Below are positions 23,784 through 33,298 of a stretch of DNA of 64,000 bases, piece after piece. Position 1 is the stretch's first letter; every line of letters begins with the position of its first letter. Made by a program: the position numbers and the translations under genes. The notes under the pieces were generated by a model that was given only the letters and a program-made list of their open reading frames with translations, had not been told where the DNA came from and did not search any database. The stretch comes from Lichina pygmaea (lineage: Eukaryota > Ascomycota > Lichinomycetes > Lichinales > Lichinaceae). Location: positions 2,728,001 to 2,792,000 of the forward strand of contig OY730169.1 of assembly GCA_963422465.1 (NCBI GenBank), in the 5' to 3' direction.

Positions 23784-24591
23784 TACCCGTGGCCATGGGG
23801 GGGCAATACCCCCCTCCTCCCGCCCCTTCGGTGCGTCCGGAACACCCTCTCTAAGGAGAGGGTGTCTATCACCGGTACGATACTATCACCGGTCCAATAC
23901 ATTTTCTGGGTAGAGTCAACTGCAATACACATAACTCCACAACACAGCGACTAAATAGGAATGTAAGTAGCTAGTTTTATTCCTCTACATCCCTTCTATA
24001 ATCTGTGAAGATTTAGGCTTCTCTAGATTTTGGTGGCATTACTGAGAAGCTACAGTTGCGATCGCTCAAGAATAAATTCCCAGCAACATCAATTTTATAA
24101 CACTTATAACTCCGCCAACAGATAGACAACCCATAATTTTTATGTGCCTATCTGATTCCCCTGCTCTTTTACTATCATCCCTGAGGCTACAAGTCTTTCT
24201 TGATCTTGCTGGCGTTGTTGAGTAGCTGCTGTAGCTACCGTAGCTACCTTAGCTACCATAGAAACTTGAGTTACTCACTTCACTTCTCTCAGATATGTGC
24301 ACTTTCATCACTCCTTCTTGTTTTATAGTTCTTCCACTACCATGGCTTGAGAAAAGGCCTACAATTTCAGAGATTGTAGTGCAGAAGCAGGCGAATCAAA
24401 TAGGCCACTTACATTTCTATTCAGTGGCTGTGGTGTGGAGTTATATACATTGTGGTTGACTCTACCCAGAAAATATATTGGACCGATGATAGTATCGTAC
24501 TGGTGATAGACACCCTCTCTTTAGAGAGGGTGATCCGGACGTACCGAAGGGGCGGGAGGAGGGGGGTAATGCCCCCCCATGGGCACGGGTA
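23784..24591. mobile_element. Nested foldback element made of two inverted Fot1-like 3' ends
   Basis: Begins TACCCGTGGCCATGG and ends CCATGGGCACGGGTA, flanked by TA. The two ends are inverted copies for roughly 200 bp: the GC-rich terminal block, the ATACTATCACCGGTCCAATA region and the segment through TCCACAACACAG match the reverse complement of 24405-24591. Both arms resemble the 3' end of the 42091-42897 element, so it seems built from two 3' ends head to head. No coding remnant is recognisable between the arms. It lies inside the older element 23723-25398, giving the order of insertion. Confidence 0.85.
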
Positions 24592-24646
24592 ACTAGTAAA
24601 GGTGTCAATACCGACCAACTTCAAACCACCACAACTTCACCACAAC

Positions 24647-25055
24647 ATGTCCGATTCGTACGTGGAGGTTGAGGCTTGCATCACAGAAGCTATAGATTCC
24701 ATTTCCGACAAAGAAAATGTCACTCTGACAGTGTTAGCCAAAGATGTTAAGGTTCCATACCAGCGACTTTGATCCCACTTTAACAGAGTCCCTTTGAGAT
24801 TGGGAGCTGCCACCACAAACTGAAAGCTCTCTGAGGCTGAAGAAGTAGCTCTCTGCAAGTACATTGATAGACTTGATAAGCTAGGGTCATGTGTGCGACC
24901 GGCAATGCTACGGAATGCTGCCAATCTGATCATATCTCGGGGCCATGAAGGAGAAGATCCACCACCTGTTATCAGCCCTCGATGGGTTTACCGATTCTTC
25001 AAACAACAGCAACTCAGCAACACCAGCAGACTTGAGGTGGGAAAGCCTGCAACGT
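24647..25055 (+). pseudogene. Fot1/pogo transposase N-terminal remnant
   Basis: The plus-strand reading from the ATG at 24647 gives a psq/CENP-B-type helix-turn-helix region: acidic start (EVEACITEAIDSIS), LAKDVKVPYQRL, then after a break KLSEAEEVALCKYIDRLDKLG, RNAANLI and PRWVYRFFKQ. Two in-frame TGA codons interrupt it, each at a place where relatives carry Arg, so each is explained by a C-to-T change in CGA. Frame is lost near 25055, before any DDE domain. Confidence 0.75.
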
Positions 25056-25398
25056 GAGGGATGATACTACAGATGTAGGGGAATCTGATAGGCACATAAA
25101 AACTGCCACTTTGCTGTTGTCCTGTCAAGTTATAAGTGTTTAAATCAAAGACCAACTTTCAAGTGACAACTACTGTTATTTCTCAACAACACTAGAAAAA
25201 TTAAGACAAGTCTACAGCTTCAGAGATTGTAGAGTAGAAGTAGGGGAATCGAATGAGCCACTTAGATTTTCATTTAGTCGTTGCTGTACAAAGTTATAAC
25301 TGTTTGTAGTTGGTTCTATCGAGAGATTATAGTCTGGCTGTCATTATAGTTCGGCTGGACAACACCCCTCCAGGGGACGGGGTGTGGTGGCACGGGTA

Positions 25399-26829
25399 CC
25401 TACATAGCCTAGAGTAGTTCCGTACGTTCCACAGCTTTACCTCATCCACAGTGGATACCAAGACTTATGATGATCAGCTCTGCAACTTGATAGACTCCCA
25501 CAACTCACAAGGCATGACACATGCACGACATGTTCGTCTCAAACATGACAAAAAGCTAAAGTCTTCACGACGACATGGATGGCCGTTCGTTCGTTTGTCC
25601 TTCTCCACAGTGTCAGCCCTACGATCGAGCGCAGGGTCGAGTTGAAACCTGCATTGACCACCGTACCGTATGCGTCAGGGCGCGGCACCGTATCCCCAGT
25701 ACGAGTAGACAGCTACTCCTTGAGGAAGGTGTCACCTCTGCCCCGTTGGCTCTTACTCGTCCTATCTGGGACGACGTTACGTACCTCGTCCATTGCCCGA
25801 CCTGGATACCTGACTCTGTACGGAGTACCGAGAGGGATATTCACTAAAATTTTTCTCCTTCTTCTCTTCTTGTTCTTCGTCTTCGGGATACCTGACTCTG
25901 TACCGAGAGCGATATCCACTAGGGTTTTTGTCCTTTTTCTCTTGTTTTCCGTCTTCGGTCTTGAGAGAACGAAACAGAGCTGGTTGGGCCCGCCAGTGCA
26001 GTTTCTTGATCCAAGTCGGGGGCGTCGGACCGAGGGAGAGGTCATCGCCGGTTCATGCTCCAGACCTTTCCTTTCTCTCTCCAGATCCAGGGCCGGCCGA
26101 ACCTGCCCTGGGGCTTTCTACCGCACCGAGACATTGCGAGACACTCTTCAAGAGCGCCAAGTACGAAAGGCGATCGACGGCTTGGTACGAGGAATGCCGA
26201 TGTCTAGCTGTTTCAAGTGCTCTTTTAAGGCTCAACGACATCTGCGAACCTTTCAGAACGATGAACGATGGATGAGTGCCCTTCCTACCGTGAGCGGCAC
26301 CGCTTGGACTTGCCTATTGGGGCCACCCGCGACGTCTGACCTGACGTCCGCATGACCTCTGTTGTTGTCTAGGCCAGAGCATGTGTTGCCGTACCCCGAA
26401 CGACTCCCTCGACTTCGACTTGCCCAGAGCTCTTTGTGGCAGAGAAGAGATAACGGACAGACCAATTGTCTCGTCTGGTCGAGGCAAGCTCTAAACTCTC
26501 CTGCCAGAACCACCCGTATCGTTCGCCTCCGTTTCCATGAGAAGAACGCCTTGACTGGACGTCTCGTTGCTTCTGGGTGGCTCCCTGTTGTGGCAGCCAT
26601 CCTGACAGCATGTCGTCACTCTCGATGGAGGGTTGTCTGGGTATATAATGGTCACCGCGGTGTCCCTCTTGGACTAGCCGTCTTTCAGCATCGCTCTCCT
26701 GAGCCACCGTTTCCTCTCGTCATTCCTTTATATCTGCAATCCTAGCCACGCCCTCGGGCAATATCTTGGACACCTCGGCCGGCCGTTTCAGAGCCAAGTC
26801 GATTTCATCTTTCCATCTAATCCTTCAAC
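25399..26829. other. Spacer, 1.4 kb
   Basis: Lies between the transposon and the barrel-protein gene. It contains a tandem duplication of about 82 bp (25804-25885 and 25886-25960, both starting GGATACCTGACTCTGTAC, second copy diverged). A plus-strand frame at 25579-26355 spans this duplication but has no recognisable domain or clear start, so it is not called. A TATATAA-like box (GGTATATAATGG) at about 26639 may belong to the promoter of the gene at 26830. Confidence 0.5.
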
Positions 26830-27552
26830 ATGAAGACGTTCACGGTATCCGCTCTCTCGCTGCTCATGGCGACCTGCCTCGCCGCGCCGCATCCCGAGCC
26901 GGCCAAGCTTCCGATGACCAGGGCTTCTCATTCTGGCTCTACTTCTCCAGCTCCTCCCATGAGCCCCCCGAGGGCAGCCGCAGACAAGACTGGGTTCAAC
27001 ACCGTGATTCCTCGGTCGCTTGACATGGATGTCTGGCGTGTCGACGGCACCGACAACCGGGCTGCGGGGGACGGCGTGTCGACGCCGACCGACGACGATG
27101 GTGCACTCCTCGGTGACGACGACGTTAGTGAACTGCCTGCGGCGGGCGTCGAAGAGGACGTGATGGTCCTGGACGAAGACGGCGACGAGTTCAACGTGAC
27201 CGACACGGAAGACGCCGCACCGACGCTGGAGCGGAGACAGACGGCGTGCGGGCTGCCGTACTGCTCGGGCGAGACTTCGTTCTACGACTTTACGCCGGGC
27301 GACATCTTCTTCTGCGACCGCGTCATCGGGCGCAATCGGAACAGCCGGCGAGACAAGATCGTCGCGCTGCCGGGCTTCCGCAGCCTGTTCAACCGATCGC
27401 TGTGCGGCGCCACCATCACGCTCACTTGGAACGGCCGGTCGACGACGGCTATCGTCGGTGATCGATGCCCGGACAGGTCCTGCGTAAGTCACATCTCGTC
27501 GTCGTCGTCGTGGCTGAAAGAAGAAGAAGAAGCAGCAACAGCAGCAGCAACA

Positions 27553-27594
<42 letters not shown>

Positions 27595-27786
27595 GCAGAA
27601 GCAGCAGAAGCATCAGCAGTTTCCCCCCCTCTCAACACGGCTGCAGTATATGCTGACACTCGCACGATCCGGAAACAGAACGCTAGAAACCGCCGCATCG
27701 ACCTCTCCCGAGCAACGTTCATCAGCCTCGGCGGCAGCCCAAACCAGGGTGTCCTGCAGAACGTTCAATGGAAGATCTCGCGCTAG
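26830..27786 (+). CDS. Secreted double-psi beta-barrel (expansin/RlpA-like) protein
   Basis: A secreted protein of 253 aa after removal of an intron at 27484-27678 (donor GTAAGT, branch GCTGAC, acceptor AACAG). The intron is 195 nt, in frame and stop-free, and carries a GCA/CAG microsatellite, so unspliced mRNA would insert 65 residues, mostly Ala and Glu. Splicing joins CPDRSC to NARNRRIDLSRATF, the expected end of a barrel domain. Order: signal peptide (residues 1-18, ...ATCLAAP), an acidic propeptide-like region of about 115 aa ending in a Kex2-type LERRQ, then the barrel with TSFYDFTPG, VALPGF..LFNRSLCG, VGDRCPD and IDLSRATF. Six Cys lie in the mature part. Relatives include fungal barwin-like, papain-inhibitor-like and expansin-like proteins; most lack known catalysis. 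Confidence in the fold is good, in role low. Confidence 0.85.
27529..27611 (+). repeat. GCA/CAG microsatellite inside an intron
   Basis: GAA units then GCA/CAG triplets with a few AAC and GAA interruptions, entirely within the intron 27484-27678 of the barrel-protein gene. In the open reading frame it would encode Glu then Ala. Confidence 0.9.
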
Positions 27787-28402
27787 GATCTGCTTTCGGC
27801 GCTGGGGGGCGAGGGTCCCAGCGGCACCCTCAACGCCGGGAAGGCAACCAAGCACCGCGCTTCCCATCACGCACCTTAGATCTCCAACATGGACAAATCT
27901 CCTCTTGCGTCTCATGAAGCACTTGTCACGACCCATCTCCTCGAAGATCAAAGCTCTGTTGTATACACTGCAATAGAAAAAGGCCGTTCGAGGGGCTACA
28001 CAGGAAATAAAAAAGATTCTGCACGTTTGCTTTTTTAAGAAAAAGTCCAAAAGCCCACCGGTCCAACGTGAGCTCTTTTTGTTCCCCTCACCAGAACAAC
28101 CTTCCAGTCTATGTTCAACATGCTTCGTTCAATGAAACCCAAAAAGAAAAAAAGCTGTGCCACCTGGGATGCAAGTACGTACGTAGACTGCGTGCAGGGC
28201 ATGCGTGCAGGGCATGCGTGTTTGAACCCGTCCAGAAAATTTAGATTGGGGGGGGGGGAAGGTTGAGCTACGACGAGGGCGAATCGGACGGCCATGCTTT
28301 CTTTTGGATGCTTCTGCTTTTGCGAGTTTGGACGAGAGAAAAGAGGGACAGTCGAGGAAGGAAGAGGAGGTGGTTTGAGGTGAAGACTTGTTTGTTTTTG
28401 GG

Positions 28403-28405
<3 letters not shown>

Positions 28406-28441
<36 letters not shown>
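28406..28441. repeat. GA dinucleotide tract
   Basis: About 18 uninterrupted GA units. Confidence 0.95.
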
Positions 28442-28444
<3 letters not shown>

Positions 28445-28488
28445 CAAGGGAGAGACGGGAGCAAGAGTCCCAGATAGTAGATACCGGT

Positions 28489-28545
28489 ACGTATGTATGT
28501 ATGTTTGAATTCCTACACCATTCTAAAGCTAGCTAGGCTAGATTA
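28489..28545 (-). mobile_element. 57-bp 5'-truncated LINE 3' end
   Basis: On the minus strand this reads the last 36-38 bp of the LINE seen at 37582 and 39663 (TAGAATGGTGTAGGAATTC and the preceding CTAGC-rich stretch, one mismatch to the 37582 copy), followed by a CATA-type tail. It is flanked by a perfect 13-bp duplication, AGTAGATACCGGT, at 28476-28488 and 28546-28558. The duplication proves insertion by target-primed reverse transcription despite the tiny size. Confidence 0.88.
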
Positions 28546-28670
28546 AGTAGATACCGGTGAATATATCAGTTAGTATTATATATGCTTTGCTTGAACAGAG
28601 AAGACCGGACAAAGCTGCGAGACGGAGACGCAAAGAAAAGTTCAGTCGAAAGGACGATAGAGACTGGAGG

Positions 28671-30956
28671 TCATCTGGATCTCCCCCATCGTTTCCAGAA
28701 CCTCCAAGATGGACCGTCGGCATGCTTTCCGCGGCCGACCAGCCTGTCGTTCGCGGCGGCGGCGTCGCCGTCGAGGTTGTCGCCATGATCATGATCATGA
28801 TCATGATCCTCATCGTCATCGGCGACGACGGCCAAAGCGTTAGGAAGGACCCTGGACTTTCTTCTGGACGTTCGCTTCAGAGCAAAGGCCGAGGCGGCCG
28901 AGCCCGTCCGGCGCGACGACGACGACGACGACCGCGACGACGACGAACAGCGGACCTTCCAGAAGTAGACGACGGCGCCGGCGAGCATGAAGCCGAGCAC
29001 GACGACGGTCTGGACCGGCTCGGCGAAGACGGCGCGCGAGAGCAAGAAGAGGCTGACGCAGCAGAAGATGATCGGGGTCGAGATCCAGGTCCTGTACGGT
29101 CGCTCCAGCGCCGGCTCGCGCACCCGCAGCACGATCACGCCGAGCACGGTCACGAAGTAGAACGAGTACCCGGCCACGCCGTAGAAGGTCAGCAGCGTCC
29201 CAAACTCGCCCACGAGGATGTACGCCGTCGTCAGCACGGCGTTCAGCAGCATCGCGTTGATCGGCGTGAACCAGATCCCGCCCGCTTCTCCACCGTCGTC
29301 GTCGTCGCCGAGCAGCCGCGAGAGCTGCTTCCGCGCCCAGGACCGAGTGTGTAGACGGTTGAAGCTGCTGGAGTGTCGATGGTGGTGGTGGTGGTGGTGG
29401 TGGTGGTGCTGTTGTTGTTGTTGTTGTCGCTGCGCACCCTCGCTGCCCCGGATGCCGAACCCGATCCGCCCGAAAAGAGACGGCAGGTAGCCTTCCTTGC
29501 TGGCGGCGTACACGAGTCGACCGGACGTGAAGGTCGTCGCGTTGAGCGCGCCGAAGCAGCTGGCGCCGACGACGACGGCCAGCACGGCCGAGCCCACGGG
29601 CCCGAACACCTTGGCGCCGAACTGCACCGCCACCGTGTTGCTGCTCTTGATCGTCTCGAACGGCAGCACGAAGAAGTAGGCGACGTTGGCCATCAGGTAG
29701 AACAGCGTGACCAGCGGCATCGACGTGTGGATGGATCTTGGGATGTCGCGGTTCGGGTTGCGGAACTCGCCGGCTACGTAGTTGACCTGGGATTGTTATT
29801 TTTTTGTCAATTGCAAAAAGAGATGCCAGAGTGTGTAGTCGATGGGGCTCACTCGTGAGACCGCTTGACGTGGTAGATGGATTTGATGTTCGAGAGGGGT
29901 GAGGGGGGGAGTGGCGAGAGAGAACGTACGTTGTCCCACCCGTCAAAGGCCCAGAGTCCAGCGTACAGCGCCACCGCCCATGCCGACGCACTGGTGCTCG
30001 TGTTGTCGAACCAGCCTCTGGTCTTCCAGTCCTGGTTGGCCGGGCCCTTCCACGAGAAGCCCGTGGCGGCGACGACGACGCCGGTGACGGTGACGCCGAA
30101 CAGGGCCACGAACTTGAAGATCGTGAACAGGTCGCCGACTCTTGTCGCGAGCTTGGTCGAAAGGCAGTTGATCAGCAGCACGACGAGCATGCCGGCGAGC
30201 GCGACCGCCTTGTTGGCCCACGCGCTCCCATCGACCGCGTCGGCGCCGACCACGGCCCGGACCATGTACTCCCCGAAGATGATCGCGATGATGGCGGCCG
30301 AGCCGGGCTTGAGCACCCACACGGCGCACCACGTGAACAGAAAGCCGGCAAACTCGCCGAAGATCTTCGACAGATACACCTGCGCGCCTCCGTTGAGGGG
30401 CATGGCGCTACCGAGCTCCGCGTAGCTGGCCGCACCGGTCCAGACCAACAGCCCGGCGACGGCCCACACGATCAACGATGCGCCGGGCGACCCGGCGCGG
30501 GAGTTGACCTGGCTCGGCGACGAGAAGATGCCGGAGCCGACGATGAGGCCGGCCAGGAGCGACAGGCCGTTGACGTACGTCAGGGTCTTCTGACGCTCGA
30601 GCGACGCCGTCCCGAACGAGCCGGTGGGCGGGAGCGTCGCGGACGAGGGCACACCAACGGGCGCATATCCACCGAGGGCCGTCGACGAGAGTGGATACGG
30701 GTTGGGGGTGAAGTCGAAGGCCGACGAGACGGAGTAGTTGCGATGATGGACCGGTCCGGACGAGCCGTGACCTTCCGCGGCATTGGCTTCGCCCAACGGG
30801 TCCTCCTCATCGAGAGACAATTTGCGAGACGACGAGATTCCGGACGGGGAAGAGGACATGGAATTGCGATTCGACGCCGTTGGCCCAGACGATGAAGCCA
30901 GGGAGGCGAGCTCGAGCGAGTCTCGAACCATTGGCGCTGCATAACTGATACGTGGT

Positions 30957-31000
<44 letters not shown>

Positions 31001-31072
31001 GGAGGAGCCTCGGGGAAAGTAGGAGGACCTGTGATTACTGGTACCGTCGTGCACGGGGTGGGCGTGTGGCAT
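28671..31072 (-). CDS. Amino-acid permease, APC superfamily (LAT-like)
   Basis: A polytopic plasma- or vacuolar-membrane amino-acid transporter of 752 aa. Exons are 31072-29930 and 29786-28671; the 143-nt intron has donor GTACGT, branch TTGACAA and acceptor CCAG, joining FDGWDN to VNYVAGEFRNP. The N-terminal 150 residues are cytosolic, Ser-rich, with about 13 Gln (30957-30995). The core begins LTYVNGLSLLAGLIVGSGIFSSP, the classic APC TM1, and continues with AELGSAMPLNGGAQVYL, FDGWDNVNYVAGE and FTSGRLVYAASKEGYLP, then about 12 membrane segments in all. An unusual loop after the GRIGFGIRG motif carries Gln then 10 consecutive His, and the C-terminal tail has an Asp/His-alternating stretch. It resembles fungal L-type transporters more than the yeast AAT group. 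It is transcribed divergently from LYS9; the shared promoter is 485 bp. Substrate is unknown. Confidence 0.9.
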
Positions 31073-31557
31073 TGCTGGAGCCGCGCCTATCGCAATAGCT
31101 TGCTCCTCCGCCTCGTCGTTGTATCTGCTGTTTTGCTAACTCCCAAGAAGACAGCGAAATGGCGCATCCAAGGTCTCATAGTCCACTCTGTATCGACATG
31201 TGATGATGACCGGAGCCCGCCATTGTCATGTCGGTGGCGACGTTGAGCAGGCTCTTGCGACGGGTGACTTCGTATCGCAACGTTTTCAGGAAGCTGCGGC
31301 TCTGAGCTTTACATCACGCTAGGCTTAATCGAGAAGATAGTCACATGTTCAGGCTAATGGTACCGTACGATAGGGCTGAGCACTTGATTGAGTGCTGAAT
31401 AGGAGTCGAATATATCACGTGACTGGCTGCTGCCCGTCCCATTAGTCAGCAGCTTGAGTCACCCCACCGTTCCCCACCATACGTAGGTATCCATCTTGTT
31501 GATAACGCCCAAGAAGCCTGAAAGTGCCTAGCGCTGTCGCGACTGTAGACAGCAACT
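31073..31557. promoter_or_regulatory. Divergent promoter of the permease and LYS9
   Basis: A 485-bp region between two ATGs. It holds a perfect Gcn4/CPC1 site (31455-31461), a near match TTAGTCA at 31442-31448 and a TCACGTGA palindrome at 31415-31422 (bHLH type). The cross-pathway-control reading is established for LYS genes in fungi; the function of these exact sites is inferred. Confidence 0.6.
31455..31461 (+). promoter_or_regulatory. Gcn4/CPC1 consensus TGAGTCA
   Basis: A perfect TGASTCA heptamer 97 bp before the LYS9 ATG. In fungi this element drives induction of amino-acid synthesis genes on starvation. Confidence 0.65.
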
Positions 31558-33298
31558 ATGGTCAACCTATCCGATAAGAAGGTGCTCATACTCGGTGCCG
31601 GCTCGGTGGCTCTACCGGCAGCGAAGGTCCTAGATAGGGCCGACATCGAGGTCTTCATCGGTGAGCATCTGGCGTACAGAATTCTCTTCTGGGTTGATAC
31701 TGATGCTCGTGCGAACCCAGCCTGTCGGACTCTAGATCGTGCCCGACGCCTTTCTGACAGGCTCAATGGAGCAACCCCAATCGCTTTGGATGTCACCAAT
31801 GCGGACGACCTAGACAGAGAGGTTGCCAAGGTGGACGTCGTCGTGAGCCTGGTCCCGTACACCTGGCACGCCTTGGTGATCCACTCTGCCATCCGGAACA
31901 AGAAGAATGTCGTGACGACCAGCTACGTGTCTCCGGCGATGCTGGAGCTGGAGGAAGAAGTGAAGGCAGCGGGCATCACCGTGATGAACGAAATTGGGCG
32001 TATGGCCAGCACAAACCCCACGGCACGGCATCACCTAGAAGTCGAGTTTGGCTGACTTGGACACCGGGCTCTAGTCGATCCGGGAATCGATCATCTCTAC
32101 GCGGTCAAGGTTATCGATGAGGTACATCGGGCGGGAGGCAAGATCCTGAGCTTTGTATCGTACTGCGGCGGACTGCCAGCTCCTGAGGCCTCGGACAACC
32201 CTCTCGGCTACAAGTTCTCGTGGTCGCCGAGGGGTGTTCTGTTGGCGTTGCAAAACTCGGCCAAGTACTACAAGGATGGGGAGATTCAAGAGGTACCGGG
32301 TCACAGGCTGATGGCCAGCGCTCAACCGTACTTGATCTACCCGGCCTTTGCATTCGTGGCATACCCGAATCGAGACTCGACTCCCTATAAAGAACGCTAT
32401 CACATCCCTGAAGCCCATACGATCATCCGAGGCTCCTTGCGTTACCAAGGCTTTCCGGAGTTCGTGCAGGTCCTGGTCGACAGCGGCTTCCTGAGCCAGG
32501 ACGAACACGAACTTCTCGTCTCGCCAGACCGACCCGTCAGCTGGAAAGAGGTGCTACAGAGCCTATTGAGCACGCGAACGTCAGACGAAGGGTACGTGTC
32601 TCGTGCGCGAGTCGCTCCATGATTCCGCCATATCCTCTTCCCCAAACATCCACTCCGCGCTCTGCCTTGTTCCTCGGCTTTGCTTTCCCGCACCACCGAC
32701 ACAGCCGCTCACGAGCATCAGGGAACTGGTCTCTGCCATAACCGCAAAGTCGCACTTCCGAGATGCGGCCGAGAAGGACCGGGTTCTGGCTGGACTCCGA
32801 TGGCTTGGATTGTTCTCCGATGATAAGATCACGCCGGGCTTGAAGACGCCGCTGGACACGCTCTGTGCAACGCTGGAGCAGAAGATGCAGTACGAACCAA
32901 TGGAGAGAGACATGGCAATCTTGCAACACCGGTTCGAGATTGAGCATCGCGACGGGAAAAAGGTATCGTGTTCTTCGACCACGCACACTCGCACCCTCTC
33001 CACTCGCCCCTTCGTTCGTGCTCTATCGCTGGCTCTGATTCCGATGGACGAACAGGAGACTCGGACTTCGACCCTTCTCGAGTACGGTGAGCCGGACAGC
33101 GAGACGGTCATGACAACAGCCATGGGCCGTCTCGTGGGTGTCCCCTGCGCCGTGGCAACCATGTTCGTTCTGGACGGTACCATCTCGACGCCGGGAATTC
33201 TGGCGCCTATGGACCCGAAGATCAACAATCCTTTGATGAAGGCTCTGAAGGAATACGGTATCGAGTGCACAGAAAAGACAGTATACAAGGAAACGTAG
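31558..33298 (+). CDS. LYS9: Saccharopine dehydrogenase (NADP+, L-glutamate-forming), Lys9
   Basis: Saccharopine reductase makes saccharopine from aminoadipate semialdehyde and glutamate, the penultimate lysine step of fungi, in the cytosol. Five exons give 460 aa (yeast Lys9 is 446): 31558-31660, 31721-31999, 32075-32591, 32722-32962 and 33056-33298. Introns are 60, 75, 130 and 93 nt; donors GTGAGC, GTATGG, GTACGT and GTATCG; branch points CTGAT, GCTGAC, CTCAC and CTGAT. Joins restore VFIACRTLDRA, MNEIGLDPGIDHLYAV, TSDEGELVSAI and GKKETRTSTLLEYG. The NADP-binding motif VLILGAGSVALP is at residues 9-20; SYCGGLPAPE, NPLGYKFSWSPRGVLLAL and AYPNRDSTPYKERY are family-typical. Introns 1 and 4 are in frame without stops; intron 2 contains a TGA, so the gene cannot be read through as one frame. 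Its promoter carries a Gcn4/CPC1 site. Confidence 0.95.

Larger units (their letters stand above)
23723..25398. mobile_element. Decayed Fot1/pogo-like DNA transposon carrying a nested element
   Basis: The outer element begins TACCCGTGCCACC and ends with its complement GGTGGCACGGGTA. The inverted repeats are about 60 bp and include a shared self-complementary block (CCCCTGGAGGGGTG). It is interrupted at a TA by the separate 808-bp element 23784-24591. The remaining 0.87 kb holds a broken N-terminal half of a Tc5/CENP-B-type transposase (24647 to about 25055) joined directly to 3' sequence; the DDE catalytic domain is missing. The ends and the transposase type fit the Fot1/pogo group, which inserts at TA. 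The element is non-autonomous and inactive as read. Confidence 0.85.
27787..28670. other. Spacer between converging genes
   Basis: Between the 3' ends of the barrel-protein gene and the permease gene. It contains a GA tract (28406-28441), the 57-bp LINE fragment (28489-28545) and a 9-nt G run near 28250. No gene was recognised. Confidence 0.55.

Noticed and set aside
25579-26355. 258-codon plus-strand frame with hydrophobic repeats
   Set aside because: The hydrophobic part is created by a diverged tandem duplication; no conserved domain, and no splice structure that would improve it.
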